DNA from: Marinobacterium lacunae | GTDB lineage: Bacteria; Pseudomonadota; Gammaproteobacteria; Pseudomonadales; Balneatricaceae | DNA: 64,000 nt | Direction: 5' to 3' | Assembly (NCBI RefSeq): GCF_000705555.1 | Contig: NZ_JMQN01000011.1 | Span: 186,001 to 250,000, forward strand | In this document: piece after piece, positions 37,831 to 47,999 of the stretch | Layout of the letters: every line of letters starts with the position of its first letter | Position numbering within the stretch: the stretch's first letter is position 1 | Notes under the pieces: model-generated | Told to the model about the DNA's origin: nothing | Database searches by the model: none | Seen by the model: the letters and a program-made list of their open reading frames with translations, nothing else | Made by a program: the position numbers and the translations under genes

Positions 37831-38520
37831 TCACTTTTTAGTCAGCAGGGGTTCCACATCAAGGTATTCTGCTGCCGCCGCCGGTGTGCATGGTTCCAGC
37901 CTGGGCACCACGCCAAGCAGTGGCGCTCTCAGGGAAGCACGAATCGTATCGATATTCTCCTGCAGCACCGGCATATCGGGGTCGACCACATTGGCCACCC
38001 ACCCGGCCAGGGTCAGGCCATCGCGCGCAATCGCCTCAGCAGTCAGCAGCGCGTGGCTTATGCAACCCAGTTTCATCCCCACCACCATAACTACCGGTAT
38101 CTGCATCTGTTGCGGCACCCGCGCCAGCGTCTCAGATGGATTCAGTGGCACACGCCAGCCACCGGCCCCCTCAATGAGCACGAAGTCCGCTGGCTGCATC
38201 AGAGTACCGCGACAAAACGAGACCAACCGATCCGACGAGAGACGACGGTTTTCACGCAATGCAGCTATGTGCGGTGCCATCGGCTCACGCAGCGCCACCG
38301 GATTGACCTGCTCGTATGCAAGCTTCACGCTGGCAGTCGCCTGCAATATCAACGCATCGGCATTTCTCAGCCCGTCGGGTGTCTCGTCACAACCGGCCGC
38401 AAGCGGTTTGAGGCCAATGGTTCTTAAGCCACTCTCATTTACCTTGTGCAGCAAACCAGCCGCAACCAGCGTCTTGCCGGCATCGGTGTCAGTACCGGTC
38501 ACAAAATAGATCTGTTTCAC
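37831..38520 (-). CDS. bioD: Dethiobiotin synthetase
   Basis: About 229 residues. The P-loop is YFVTGTDTDAGKTLVAAGLL near residues 5-24, and the substrate lysine is in GLKPLAAG near 38. VLIEGAGGWRVPL near 107-119 is the second signature. It closes the ureido ring of dethiobiotin from DAPA, CO2 and ATP. The GTG at 38520 overlaps the bioC stop (GTGA) and has GAAGGG upstream; an ATG six codons earlier (38538) is the alternative. Last gene of bioBFHCD. Confidence 0.94.
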   Translation of the reverse strand: MKQIYFVTGTDTDAGKTLVAAGLLHKVNESGLRTIGLKPLAAGCDETPDGLRNADALILQATASVKLAYEQVNPVALREPMAPHIAALRENRRLSSDRLVSFCRGTLMQPADFVLIEGAGGWRVPLNPSETLARVPQQMQIPVVMVVGMKLGCISHALLTAEAIARDGLTLAGWVANVVDPDMPVLQENIDTIRASLRAPLLGVVPRLEPCTPAAAAEYLDVEPLLTKK

Positions 38521-39308
38521 TTCAAGCCCTTCTGCCACTGCAGATAATAGATTTCGTAACTGGCCGGCAGCGAACCATTGGCAAGACGCTGTCCATCATA
38601 CGCCCGGGAAAGCGTGCGCAATCTGGTCATCCCCGACAATCCCTGTTGCTGCCGCGGATTGACGTTGTGCGCGCCCAGCGCTTTCAACTCATGCATCAGC
38701 TCACCCAGTTGCCGATACTCCAGCACACGCTGTTCGATCATCTCACGCACCGGCACAAGCCCTTCGCCAGCCGACTTAAGCGCTTCCAGCGGGATAAACT
38801 CGTTCACATGACGATCATCATCCACCTCAGCCCAGGCCTTCTTGAGCTCGTAGAGAGTCTGCGGCCCCAAAGTTGCCACCAGTAGCTGCCCTCCGGGTTT
38901 GAGAACACGACACAGCTCGCAAAACAGCCGCTGCGGTTGTTCACACCATTGTATGGCAAGGCTGGAATAGACCAGATCGACACTGCCATCAGCCAAGGGC
39001 AGAGATTCCGCATCTCCGCAAACATGATGATGACGTACTGCCTGCTCCCGCCCTCGGGCAAAGTTCAGCATACCCTCGGCAAGATCGAGACTGATCAGCA
39101 GCGCCTGAGGATAACGCTGTCGCAGAGTAGACGAGGCGTAGCCGGTTCCGCTACCCAGATCCAGCACCACCTCAGGCGATAGCTCAGGAAGCCAGCCCAG
39201 CAAGCGGTCGGCAACACTGCGCTGAAGGCCTGCCACACTGTCATAGGTACATGCAGCCCGACTGAATGACTGAGCCACCAGCCTTTTGTCACGCACTGCA
39301 AGCGTCAT
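38517..39308 (-). CDS. bioC: Malonyl-ACP O-methyltransferase
   Basis: A 263-residue SAM methyltransferase with KRLVAQSFSRAACTYDSVA at the N-terminus, the SAM motif VLDLGSGTGYASSTL near residues 47-61 and SSLAIQWCEQPQRL near 113-126, all typical of BioC. It methylates malonyl-ACP to disguise it for fatty-acid-like elongation to pimeloyl-ACP. It overlaps bioH by 4 bases and bioD by 4 bases, indicating tight coupling. Confidence 0.95.
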   Translation of the reverse strand: MTLAVRDKRLVAQSFSRAACTYDSVAGLQRSVADRLLGWLPELSPEVVLDLGSGTGYASSTLRQRYPQALLISLDLAEGMLNFARGREQAVRHHHVCGDAESLPLADGSVDLVYSSLAIQWCEQPQRLFCELCRVLKPGGQLLVATLGPQTLYELKKAWAEVDDDRHVNEFIPLEALKSAGEGLVPVREMIEQRVLEYRQLGELMHELKALGAHNVNPRQQQGLSGMTRLRTLSRAYDGQRLANGSLPASYEIYYLQWQKGLK

Positions 39309-40075
39309 GACAATACTCCGGCAACGAAGCCATCAAGGTCTGCCAAAAAGCGCTCAGGGTCGTTCACGAAAGGAAGGTGAGCGGCCGTTGCGTAACGTCG
39401 TATCACAAGATCATCGCGCAGTCCGGTTATGTGTTCGGCCACCGCCATTGGAACCAGCGGATCGCGCTCTCCCAGTACCAGCAATGTCGGCTGTGAAGCC
39501 CTCTGCAGATACGCCCGCGCATCCTCTCTGAGCAGCTCAAGCGTTGCAGACAAACCCGAAGGCTTAGCATCACTCTCGGCGATCACACGCTTTAACAGCC
39601 GCAGCTCCTGACGCGCAGAGGCGCTACCCTGGGTCTGCAACAGCGCAAAACGGTTCAGTGTTTTGCCGGGATCATCTGAAAGCCCGCCAACAAAGGCATC
39701 GAACGTAGTAGCCGGCATGGCACAGGGCCAATTGTCTCGCTGCACAAAGCAGGGGTTCGAGGCGATCATCACCAGCGCGCGCACACGCTCGGGAGCCGCG
39801 GCCGCCGCAGCCAGCGCCACCGAGCCGCCAAGCGACCACCCGATCCAGATCGCACCTTGAGGCACTTCCGCGACTATCGCATCGACCATGGACACCAAAG
39901 ACGTTTCGGCCAATTCGGAAGAACGTCCAAGCCCCGGCAGGTCCACAAGCGTCAGACGATAATGTGGCGCCAATGCTTCGATGAGCGTCTGCCAGATGGC
40001 ACTGGAAAGGCCCCAGCCGTGAAGCAGCACCAGCTGCGGACCCGTCTTGCCATAGTGTTCGACATGGAGTGTCAT
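39305..40075 (-). CDS. bioH: Pimeloyl-[ACP] methyl ester esterase
   Basis: A 256-residue alpha/beta hydrolase. [15 protein letters not shown] near residues 15-29 forms the oxyanion region, the nucleophile serine is in [15 protein letters not shown] near 77-91, and the acid and histidine are in [10 protein letters not shown] near 205 and [13 protein letters not shown] near 235. It hydrolyses pimeloyl-ACP methyl ester and ends the BioC disguise. Start overlaps the bioF stop by 4 bases. Confidence 0.94.
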   Translation of the reverse strand: MTLHVEHYGKTGPQLVLLHGWGLSSAIWQTLIEALAPHYRLTLVDLPGLGRSSELAETSLVSMVDAIVAEVPQGAIWIGWSLGGSVALAAAAAAPERVRALVMIASNPCFVQRDNWPCAMPATTFDAFVGGLSDDPGKTLNRFALLQTQGSASARQELRLLKRVIAESDAKPSGLSATLELLREDARAYLQRASQPTLLVLGERDPLVPMAVAEHITGLRDDLVIRRYATAAHLPFVNDPERFLADLDGFVAGVLS

Positions 40076-41238
40076 GCCCGCGGTCTCCCGACACGCTCCA
40101 GGGCATCAAGCAGACGCAACACATGCTCTTCGCTGTGCGATGCACTGAACGTCACACGCAGGCGGGAACTTCCGGCGGGCACCGTCGGCGGACGGATAGC
40201 ACCGATAAAGATGCCCTCGTCCTCCAGCGCCTGGCTTATACGCAAGGCCTCGCTGGCCTCACCGATCAGGATCGGCTGTATCGGTGTCGGCGAGTCCATC
40301 AACTCAAACCCAAGCGCCGAGGCCCCCTGTCGAAAGAGCGCGATCAGCGTGTTGAGCTTGTCACGACGCCAGCTCTCGTCGCGAACAAGCTTGAGACTGG
40401 AAAGCGTCGCCCAGGCCACAGCAGGCGGCATACTGGTTGTATAGATATAGCTGCGTGCATGCTGAATCAGGGTTTCGATCAACGCTTCGCTACCGGCCAC
40501 AAATGCTCCAGCCGTGCCAAACGCCTTACCCAGAGTCCCTACCAGCACAGGCACTTCGTCGATACCAAGACCAAAGTGCTCAACGCAGCCACCGCCTTGC
40601 GGGCCAAGACAACCAAAGCCATGGGCGTCATCGACCATCAACCAGCCACCGGCCTGTCGAGTTACCGCGCTAAGCGCGGGCAGGTCAGCAATATCGCCAT
40701 CCATGCTGAACACGCCGTCGGTCACCACCAGTTTCCTGCGCGCATCGGTTCTTGCCAGACGCTGTTCCAGACTGGTGACATCATTGTGCAGATAGCGTTG
40801 AAAGCGAGCACCGCTAAGCAGCCCGCCATCCAGTAACGAGGCATGGTTCAGGCGATCCTGAAACACGGCATCGCGCTTGTCGATCAGGGCATTGATTGCG
40901 CCCATGTTGGCCATGTAACCGGTGGAGAACAGCAGTGCACGCGGGCGTCCGGTCCACTCAGCCAACGCCTCTTCCAACTGATGATGCGCACTGGAATGCC
41001 CCATCACCAGATGCGAAGCGCCTCCACCGACACCGAAACGTTCGGCACCGTCGATCAATGCCTGTTTCAGCGCCGGATGGTTGGCAAGGCCAAGGTAGTC
41101 GTTGGAGCAGAACGCAAGCCCCCTCACACCGTCGACCACGATCTCCGGCCCTTGAGGGGACTCCAGAAGTCGACGTCGACGATAGAGGTGCGCAGCGCGT
41201 CGCTCCGCCAGTTCAGTTTCAAGCTGATCGAAGGACAT
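40072..41238 (-). CDS. bioF: 8-amino-7-oxononanoate synthase
   Basis: A 388-residue PLP enzyme of the alpha-oxoamine synthase family. It condenses pimeloyl-ACP with alanine. [13 protein letters not shown] near residues 42-54, [19 protein letters not shown] near 71-89, [12 protein letters not shown] near 199-210, and the Schiff-base lysine in [12 protein letters not shown] near 231-242 are visible. Second gene of the bio operon, 8 bases after bioB. Confidence 0.96.
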   Translation of the reverse strand: MSFDQLETELAERRAAHLYRRRRLLESPQGPEIVVDGVRGLAFCSNDYLGLANHPALKQALIDGAERFGVGGGASHLVMGHSSAHHQLEEALAEWTGRPRALLFSTGYMANMGAINALIDKRDAVFQDRLNHASLLDGGLLSGARFQRYLHNDVTSLEQRLARTDARRKLVVTDGVFSMDGDIADLPALSAVTRQAGGWLMVDDAHGFGCLGPQGGGCVEHFGLGIDEVPVLVGTLGKAFGTAGAFVAGSEALIETLIQHARSYIYTTSMPPAVAWATLSSLKLVRDESWRRDKLNTLIALFRQGASALGFELMDSPTPIQPILIGEASEALRISQALEDEGIFIGAIRPPTVPAGSSRLRVTFSASHSEEHVLRLLDALERVGRPRA

Positions 41239-41246
41239 CGGCGACC

Positions 41247-42296
41247 TCAGTTGGCCGCTTCGTAAAACAGCGCGTTGTCCTGCTGTGCTTGCAGATCCCG
41301 GTTGATCGTCTGCTCCTGCTCAGCGTCGGAGGCTTCGATGCGCTGCTCCATGTTGATACCCAAACGCTTGAACAGCTGGATATCACGATGGGTCTCGGGG
41401 TTCGGTGTAGTGAGCAGGCACTCACCGTAGAAAACGGAGTTGGCGCCCGCGAAGAACGCCATCGCCTGCAGCTCATCCGACATCTGCTCACGGCCGGCTG
41501 ACAGGCGCACATGAGACTTCGGCATCATGATTCGGGCAACGGCGATGTTGCGGATAAACTCCAGAGGATCCAGATCTTCTACATTCTCAAGCGGCGTACC
41601 CTCAACCTTGACCAGCATGTTGATCGGCACCGACTCAGGCTGCTGCGGAAGGTTGGCCAGCTGACGCAGCAATCCGATACGGTCCTTGGCAGTCTCACCC
41701 ATACCGAGAATGCCACCGCTGCAGATCTTCATGCCGGCATCGCGCACGTGACCGAGCGTATCAAGCCGGTCCTGATAGGTGCGTGTGGTGATGATCTTGT
41801 CGTAGAACTCCGGCGAGGTATCGAGGTTGTGGTTGTAGTAATCAAGACCGGCTTCCGCCAGCTCCTGTGCCTGTGATTCCTTGAGCATACCCAAGGTCAT
41901 ACAGGTCTCCAGCCCCATCTCCTTAACCCCTTTGACCATCTCGAGCACATAAGGCATATCACGTTCGGTGGGATGCTTCCAGGCCGCGCCCATGCAGAAA
42001 CGGGTGGAGCCGGCCTCCTTTGCCTGTCGCGCCTTGGCCAGCACCGCCTCAACCTCCATCAGGCGCTGCTTTTCCAGACCGGTGTCATAATGCGCACTCT
42101 GCGGGCAATATTTACAGTCTTCCGGGCAAGACCCTGTCTTGATCGACAACAGGGTGCTGACCTGTACTTCATTGGGATCGAAATGCTGGCGATGAATACT
42201 TTGAGCCCGGAACAAAAGATCGTTGAACGGCAGTTTAAACAGCGCTCTTACCTCACTTTCGGTCCAGTCGTGACGCACTTCGCCCATTGTTTGCAT
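41247..42296 (-). CDS. bioB: Biotin synthase
   Basis: About 349 residues. The radical-SAM cluster motif CPEDCKYC is near residues 50-57, with [19 protein letters not shown] and [19 protein letters not shown] further on; that arginine binds the [2Fe-2S] cluster. It inserts sulfur into dethiobiotin. I prefer the ATG at 42296 ([11 protein letters not shown]), which has GGGAG 9 bases upstream and matches Pseudomonas BioB length; an ATG at 42374 would add 26 residues. Confidence 0.95.
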   Translation of the reverse strand: MQTMGEVRHDWTESEVRALFKLPFNDLLFRAQSIHRQHFDPNEVQVSTLLSIKTGSCPEDCKYCPQSAHYDTGLEKQRLMEVEAVLAKARQAKEAGSTRFCMGAAWKHPTERDMPYVLEMVKGVKEMGLETCMTLGMLKESQAQELAEAGLDYYNHNLDTSPEFYDKIITTRTYQDRLDTLGHVRDAGMKICSGGILGMGETAKDRIGLLRQLANLPQQPESVPINMLVKVEGTPLENVEDLDPLEFIRNIAVARIMMPKSHVRLSAGREQMSDELQAMAFFAGANSVFYGECLLTTPNPETHRDIQLFKRLGINMEQRIEASDAEQEQTINRDLQAQQDNALFYEAAN

Positions 42297-42404
42297 TGTA
42301 TCCGGCTCCCGTTCAGCATATCCGTAGGTCTGATTCAGCGCTGATATAGCGCGATCAAAAGCATTGGACGCCAATCATAAACCGACAGAGGGAACTGTCA
42401 ACTT

Positions 42405-43112
42405 ATGAAAAACCTAAAGAGTTACTACAGGTTATTTTTTGACCAGTCGTGCCATTTATGCCAAATATATAAGGCCGACACCCACGGCCTGTGCGAAGCA
42501 TGCCACTCCGACCTCCCCTGGTTGATCAGTGCCTGCCACCAATGTGGCGAGCCGATACCGCCCAGGAGCGACGACATTCAGCTATGCCGTCATTGCCAAC
42601 AGAGCCCTCCCGCCTTTGATCGCACCCACGCCGCTTTTGCCTATACCTTCCCGATCAACCAACTGATACCGGCTATCAAATATAACAGGCGACCGGAAGC
42701 GCTCGGCTGGCTCAGCCTCGTATTCGCACAGATGCTTGAGGATCGCATCGACTCGCCACCTGAGTTACTGCTGCCTGTACCCCTGCATCCCTGGCGAGCG
42801 CTAAAGCGCGGTTTCAACCAGGCGGGGCTGATTGCCGGTGAGCTGGGCCGACATTTGCGCCTACCCGTGCATCAGGGACTGATACGCAAGCGGCGCGCTA
42901 CCGCTTCACAAGCCGGTCTTGATCGAAGCACGCGAAGTGCAAACCTCTTCGGCAGTTTTCGACTCACGGGAACAATACCTGCGCATGTCGCCCTTATCGA
43001 CGATGTCATGACCACTGGCAGCACAGCTCAGGAGTTGGCCAGGCTACTTAAAGGTGCCGGTGCGCAACGTGTGGAGGTTTGGGTACTGGCACGCACGCCC
43101 ACAAAGGGCTAA
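42405..43112 (+). CDS. comF: ComF family phosphoribosyltransferase-like protein
   Basis: A 235-residue protein. Eight cysteines in four CxxC pairs (CHLC, CEAC, CHQC, CRHC) at about 16-65 form N-terminal zinc ribbons. The type I PRTase fold follows, with the PRPP loop VALIDDVMTTGSTAQEL near 198-214. ComF proteins (GntX in E. coli) take part in DNA uptake and use. Divergent from bioB, as in many gammaproteobacteria. Confidence 0.93.
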   Translation: MKNLKSYYRLFFDQSCHLCQIYKADTHGLCEACHSDLPWLISACHQCGEPIPPRSDDIQLCRHCQQSPPAFDRTHAAFAYTFPINQLIPAIKYNRRPEALGWLSLVFAQMLEDRIDSPPELLLPVPLHPWRALKRGFNQAGLIAGELGRHLRLPVHQGLIRKRRATASQAGLDRSTRSANLFGSFRLTGTIPAHVALIDDVMTTGSTAQELARLLKGAGAQRVEVWVLARTPTKG

Positions 43113-43175
43113 TGCGCTTAAGCGCAACCTTGGTTAGACTTCCCCGCGTATTCCCTGTTTGTCATCGGAGTGATA

Positions 43176-44816
43176 ATGACCCTGGAGATGCTAGGCCAAT
43201 TTATTGGCGGTATCGGGCTTTTCCTGCTCGGCATGCAGCTAATGACGACCGGCCTTAAGCAGGCGGCCGGGCGTTCACTCAAGCGCGCACTGGAAGCGGC
43301 GACTCAATCCAAACTGCGCGGCCTGCTCTCGGGTACGCTGATTACGGCCGCCGTACAGTCATCGAGCGCGGTAACCGTTGCCACTCTGGGTTTCGTAAAC
43401 GCGGGCCTGCTTACGCTTGGCCAGTCGATCGCGGTTATTTACGGCTGCAACATAGGCACCACCATGACCGGCTGGCTGGTCGCGTTGATCGGCTTCAAAG
43501 TCAAGATCAGCGCCTTCGCGCTGCCGATGATCGGTGCTGGCATGCTGGCACGCATCGTCAACAAAAATGGACGACTGAGCCATTTTGGTACCGCTATTGC
43601 CGGATTCGGCCTGTTCTTTATCGGGCTCGATTTCCTGCGCAGCAGTTTCGACGGCATATCAGAGCAGATCCCACTGAACGAGATCGGCAACGGCCCACTG
43701 GCGCTAACCCTATTCGTGACCGCCGGGTTCATTCTCACCTTTCTGATGCAGGCCTCTGCTGCCGTCATGGCCATCGCGTTGTCACTGGTTCATACAGGCT
43801 CCATCACCCTGTCGGCGGCAGCCGCTTTAGTCATCGGTGCCAATGTCGGTACCACCACGACGGCCTTGCTGGCCTCTATCGGCGCGACACCGAGCGCAAA
43901 ACGGATCTCGGCCGCCCATGTCCTGTTCAACCTGCTCACCGGAGCCGTGGGACTGATCTTTCTGATACTGCTGGCCAGCTGGCTCGACCGACTGGATGCA
44001 CAGCGCTTCGATCTGGTATCACTGCTTGCGCTCTACCACACCCTGTTCAATCTCACCGGCGTGGTCATGATCTGGCCCCTGACCGATCGCATGGAAGCCT
44101 TTCTGCTCAAGCGCTTTAGCAGTCTGGAAGAGGATGAAGCACGCCCCCGGTATCTGGATGACAACATTCTCACCACCCCCTCTCTGGCGGTGGAGGCGAT
44201 GAACCGGGAACTAGCACGTGTAAGCCAACGCTGCTCACGCATGGCGAAGGAAGCGATCAGCGCCGAAGAGGCCGACCAGAATCGACTGGAAGCCCAAGCT
44301 CAGGGGATCTATCACCTGGTCGGCAAAATAAGCGAATTCAATCAGGAGCTGGCACGACAGAACCTCAACGTGGAGATCAGCGAAACGCTGCCGATCTCCA
44401 TTCGCGTCGCACGCTACTACAGCGAGATGGCGCGCCTTTCGGCACACTTGCCTGAATACCACTCACTGTTCGAACAGCTGCAAAGCAGTGGCCTGCGCAA
44501 TCAGCTGTTCCTGTTTCAGCAAGCTGTGATACGGCTGATCGATATGACAGAGATTAAAGAGAACAGCAGTTCTCAAGGTTACGAGAGTCACCAGCTGATG
44601 CGCGATGTACATCAGCTCTATCAACAATTGAAAGCCAGCATGCTTGAAGATACCGTGACCGGGCACATCTCCCCGGAAGAGAGCATGGCGCTGCTTGATG
44701 CCTGCAGTCAGCTGCAACGCCTGGCCGAACAGGCCGAGAAGGCCTCCAGCCACTGGAGCAGCACCTTGCCCATCATGCACAGAAACGCGCTGGCAGAGGA
44801 GCCTATACAAGGATGA
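43176..44816 (+). CDS. Na/Pi cotransporter family protein with PhoU-like C-terminus
   Basis: About 546 residues. Two inverted Na/Pi-symporter repeats: the first has AAVQSSSAVTVATLGFV near residues 54-70, the second LMQASAAVMAIALSLV near 190-205 with GANVGTTTTALLASIG near 222-237. About eight to nine hydrophobic segments fill residues 1-310. The remaining part is helical and acidic, PhoU-like. It probably moves phosphate or a similar anion with sodium. ATG at 43176 has GGAG upstream; a GTG two codons earlier is possible. Confidence 0.9.
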   Translation: MTLEMLGQFIGGIGLFLLGMQLMTTGLKQAAGRSLKRALEAATQSKLRGLLSGTLITAAVQSSSAVTVATLGFVNAGLLTLGQSIAVIYGCNIGTTMTGWLVALIGFKVKISAFALPMIGAGMLARIVNKNGRLSHFGTAIAGFGLFFIGLDFLRSSFDGISEQIPLNEIGNGPLALTLFVTAGFILTFLMQASAAVMAIALSLVHTGSITLSAAAALVIGANVGTTTTALLASIGATPSAKRISAAHVLFNLLTGAVGLIFLILLASWLDRLDAQRFDLVSLLALYHTLFNLTGVVMIWPLTDRMEAFLLKRFSSLEEDEARPRYLDDNILTTPSLAVEAMNRELARVSQRCSRMAKEAISAEEADQNRLEAQAQGIYHLVGKISEFNQELARQNLNVEISETLPISIRVARYYSEMARLSAHLPEYHSLFEQLQSSGLRNQLFLFQQAVIRLIDMTEIKENSSSQGYESHQLMRDVHQLYQQLKASMLEDTVTGHISPEESMALLDACSQLQRLAEQAEKASSHWSSTLPIMHRNALAEEPIQG

Positions 44817-45559
44817 TCACCGACCCACTGTTTTACGCCGCCGCAATACCGGCGATCCTGATTGTCGGCATATCCAAGGGCGGATTCGGGGGTGGGCTCG
44901 GCATGCTCGCGGTTCCGCTGATGTCACTGGTCATAAGCCCCGCTCAGGCTGCCGCCATCATGCTGCCGATACTCTGTCTTATGGATCTGGTGGGGTTGTG
45001 GAGTTTTCGCGGCAAGGGTTTCAGTCCGCTGCTCAAGACACTGATTCCTGCTGCACTGATCGGCATCATTATCGGTGCGCTGACCTTCCGCTACCTGAGC
45101 GATCAGCACCTCAAATTCATCGTCGGCGCTATCGCCGTGCTGTTTACGCTTAATTACTGGCTGCGCCCCGGCAGTAAAGAGCCCAAACAGCCCAGCATAC
45201 CCCGAGGCGGGTTCTGGGGGCTGATAACCGGCTTCACCAGCTTCAGTGTGCACGCCGGAGGCCCACCACTTAATATCTACCTGCTGCCCCTGCGTCTGGA
45301 AAAAGGCCTCTATATCGGCACCACCATCATCATGTTTGCGGCGATCAACTACATGAAGCTGATCCCCTACTCAATGCTGGGTCAGTTCGATACCGCGAAC
45401 CTGTCAACCTCCGCCGTACTTGCCCTGCTCGCCCCGGTAGGCGTTCGACTGGGCTACTGGATGCACCACCGTATCAGCGAAGCCTGGTTCTACCGCATCT
45501 GCTTCGTGCTTCTTTTCGCCACCGGCAGTAAATTGCTGTTCGACGCTTTTACGGGATAA
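44813..45559 (+). CDS. TauE/SafE family sulfite/sulfonate-type exporter
   Basis: A 248-residue membrane protein with about seven to eight hydrophobic segments. Family motifs are ISKGGFGGGLGMLAVPLMS near residues 20-38 in the first repeat and GFTSFSVHAGGPPLNIYLLPLRL near 139-161 in the second. TauE/SafE members move organic anions such as sulfite, sulfoacetate or taurine-derived products; the substrate here is unknown. The ATG overlaps the stop of the Na/Pi gene by 4 bases (ATGA). Confidence 0.9.
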   Translation: MITDPLFYAAAIPAILIVGISKGGFGGGLGMLAVPLMSLVISPAQAAAIMLPILCLMDLVGLWSFRGKGFSPLLKTLIPAALIGIIIGALTFRYLSDQHLKFIVGAIAVLFTLNYWLRPGSKEPKQPSIPRGGFWGLITGFTSFSVHAGGPPLNIYLLPLRLEKGLYIGTTIIMFAAINYMKLIPYSMLGQFDTANLSTSAVLALLAPVGVRLGYWMHHRISEAWFYRICFVLLFATGSKLLFDAFTG

Positions 45560-45565
45560 AACAGG

Positions 45566-46285
45566 ATGAGCCAGACCATCACTATGCAGCCCATCGGTGT
45601 TATCCACAGCGCCTTCAGCGAGAAGTTCGGCATTCCCCGCCAGCCGGGGCTGGCGGAATCACTCAGCGCGACTATCGAACTCTACCCCGAGTTCGGCTCT
45701 CCCGAGTCGGTCAGAGGGTTGGAGGAGGCCAGCCATATATGGCTGATTTTCCTGTTCAGCGCCACCGCCGATCAGGGCTGGAAACCGATGGTCAGACCGC
45801 CTCGTCTGGGCGGTAACAAGCGCCTGGGCGTCTTCGCGTCGCGTTCGCCCTTTCGTCCCAACCCGATCGGATTGTCACCGGTAGAGCTGATCGCCATACG
45901 TCAGGAGGGCAACAGAGTGCTGCTTGATGTGCGCGGTGCCGACCTGCTTGATGGCACCCCAATACTGGATATCAAACCCTACCTGCCTTACTCGGATGCG
46001 CTGCCTGATGCCCATTTTGCGTTGGCAGAGAAGATAGAGACGCTCGATCTTCCCGTGCACTGGCTGGAGACGGCACGCGAAAAACTGGCGCTTTACAGCC
46101 AGCGTCTGAATCAACCGCTGGAGCAGCAGATCGAAGAGGTATTGCGCTGCGACCCCCGCCCGGCCTATCAACGCGATCCCGCGCGGGTCTACGGCATAGC
46201 CCTGCACAATCTCAACATCCGCTTTCGCATTACCGACACGGAAATAGAGGTTCAGGATCTGACAGAACAAGCCCAGACACTGTAA
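45566..46285 (+). CDS. trmO: tRNA (adenine37-N6)-methyltransferase TrmO
   Basis: A 239-residue protein (also TsaA/YaeB). MQPIGVIHSAFSEKFGIPRQPG is the family N-terminus, followed by FLFSATADQGW, VRPPRLGGNKRLGVFASRSP and the invariant FRPNPIGLSPVEL near 98-110. TrmO methylates t6A37 of tRNA-Thr(GGU) with SAM using a beta-barrel fold. It starts 6 bases after the TauE gene. Confidence 0.94.
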   Translation: MSQTITMQPIGVIHSAFSEKFGIPRQPGLAESLSATIELYPEFGSPESVRGLEEASHIWLIFLFSATADQGWKPMVRPPRLGGNKRLGVFASRSPFRPNPIGLSPVELIAIRQEGNRVLLDVRGADLLDGTPILDIKPYLPYSDALPDAHFALAEKIETLDLPVHWLETAREKLALYSQRLNQPLEQQIEEVLRCDPRPAYQRDPARVYGIALHNLNIRFRITDTEIEVQDLTEQAQTL

Positions 46286-46342
46286 TCCGTTTCGCCCCTG
46301 AACACGTAAGCAACTCAAACAGTTTCAGGAGTACTTGCGTCG

Positions 46343-47896
46343 ATGCAGTCGGGTCGTACATTACGTCTAATTTTGGGCGATCAGCTCAATGCGTCGCACA
46401 GCTGGTTCACCAACGTACAGGACAACTGCCTCTACCTGATCGCTGAGCTGCCTCAGGAAACCGGTTATGTCCGCCACCACGTACAGAAGGTTTGTGCATT
46501 CTTTGCCGCCATGGAGCAGTTCGCACGCGCACTGCAACAGGCCGGCCATCAGGTGCTGTACCTGACGCTGGATGAGACTGCCGACTACCCCACACTGCCC
46601 GACCTGCTCTCGGCACTGATCGAGAAACACGCTATTCATCTGTTCGAATTTCAGCGCCCGGATGAATACCGCCTGCTGGAACAACTGCGGGATTTCTCCG
46701 CTCACTTAAGCGTTCCGGTACGCGAATGGGATAGTGAACATTTCCTGGTTCCCTTCGAGGAACTCCCCAGTGAGTTCAAACCCGACACGGCGCACCGCAT
46801 GGAAGCTTTCTACCGGCGGCTCAGGAAACGTTCCGGCATTCTCATGGACGGCAAGCAGCCCATTGGCGGTCAGTGGAACTATGACGAAAACAATCGCAAC
46901 ACGCTAAGGGATGAGGATATTGAGCAAATCCCGTCCCCCGTGACGTTCGATAACGATGTAAGTGCGATTCTCGATCGACTGCAGCGACACAAGGTCGATA
47001 CCTTCGGCACACCAGCGACACGGCTGGGCTGGCCCACGTCGCGCAAACAAGCCCGGGCGCTTCTCGAAGACTTCTGCCACCGCCTGCTACCGCGTTTTGG
47101 TCAATTTCAGGACGCGATGACCGCGCAATCCCCCCATGGCTGGAGCCTCTATCACTCAAGGCTCTCCTTCGCGCTCAACGCCAAGATACTCTCGCCCCGC
47201 CAGGTCATCGACCGGGCGATACAGGCTTGGGAAGCCGACCCGACACGCATATCCCTCCCACAGATAGAAGGGTTCGTGCGCCAGATTCTGGGCTGGAGAG
47301 AGTTTGTCCGCGGGATTTACTGGGCCAATATGCCCAACTATGCGTGCCTGAACAGCCTAGGCGCCGACGCCCCACTGCCGAGGTATTTCTGGAGCGGTGA
47401 TACACGGATGAACTGCATGAAGCACTGTCTGGGACAATCGCTGGATGTGGCCTATGCACACCACATCCAACGCCTGATGGTGATCGGCAACTTCTGCCTG
47501 CTCGTGGGCGCCAACCCCGATAAGGTCGACCAATGGTATTTGGGCGTCTATGTCGATGCGCTGGAGTGGGTCGAGCTTCCCAACACCCGAGGTATGAGCC
47601 AGTTTGGCGATGGCGGCCTGCTGGCCAGCAAACCCTATGCAGCCAGCGGCCAATACATCAACCGCATGAGCGACTACTGCACAGACTGCCATTATCGTAT
47701 TGACCGCAGAACAGGCGAGCGCGCCTGTCCTTTCAATAGCCTCTACTGGGCATTTCTCGACCGTCACAGGGAGAGGTTTATCCACAATCCCCGGATGCGC
47801 ATGATCTACAGTGGCTGGGACAAGCGCGCCGCCAGCGAGCGTGATGCCATACTCGAGCAGGCAGACCGATACATCGCCAATATCGAGCAGCTTTAA
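46343..47896 (+). CDS. FeS-type cryptochrome/(6-4) photolyase (PhrB-like)
   Basis: A 517-residue protein of the DPRP/FeS-BCP branch of photolyases. The N-terminal Rossmann domain starts LRLILGDQLNASHSWF. The FAD-binding helical domain has SLYHSRLSFALNAKIL and IEGFVRQILGWREFVRGIYW. Cys358, Cys446, Cys449 and Cys462 have the same spacing as the four [4Fe-4S] ligands of Agrobacterium PhrB (350, 438, 441, 454). It should repair (6-4) photoproducts with blue light and may carry a lumazine-type antenna. Transcribed after trmO. Confidence 0.92.
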   Translation: MQSGRTLRLILGDQLNASHSWFTNVQDNCLYLIAELPQETGYVRHHVQKVCAFFAAMEQFARALQQAGHQVLYLTLDETADYPTLPDLLSALIEKHAIHLFEFQRPDEYRLLEQLRDFSAHLSVPVREWDSEHFLVPFEELPSEFKPDTAHRMEAFYRRLRKRSGILMDGKQPIGGQWNYDENNRNTLRDEDIEQIPSPVTFDNDVSAILDRLQRHKVDTFGTPATRLGWPTSRKQARALLEDFCHRLLPRFGQFQDAMTAQSPHGWSLYHSRLSFALNAKILSPRQVIDRAIQAWEADPTRISLPQIEGFVRQILGWREFVRGIYWANMPNYACLNSLGADAPLPRYFWSGDTRMNCMKHCLGQSLDVAYAHHIQRLMVIGNFCLLVGANPDKVDQWYLGVYVDALEWVELPNTRGMSQFGDGGLLASKPYAASGQYINRMSDYCTDCHYRIDRRTGERACPFNSLYWAFLDRHRERFIHNPRMRMIYSGWDKRAASERDAILEQADRYIANIEQL

Positions 47897-47999
47897 CGCA
47901 CCCAGCACCGTCACAGCCCTACTCTGACCACATCGGCGGCACCCAGGCTATGTGATACAGTGGTCGGCAACACTCTGAAATATGCGATTGATCCAGCTT

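Noticed and set aside
42297-42404. BirA operator between comF and bioB
   Set aside because: The gap contains a small ATTGG/CCAAT dyad but nothing resembling the biotin operator half-sites.
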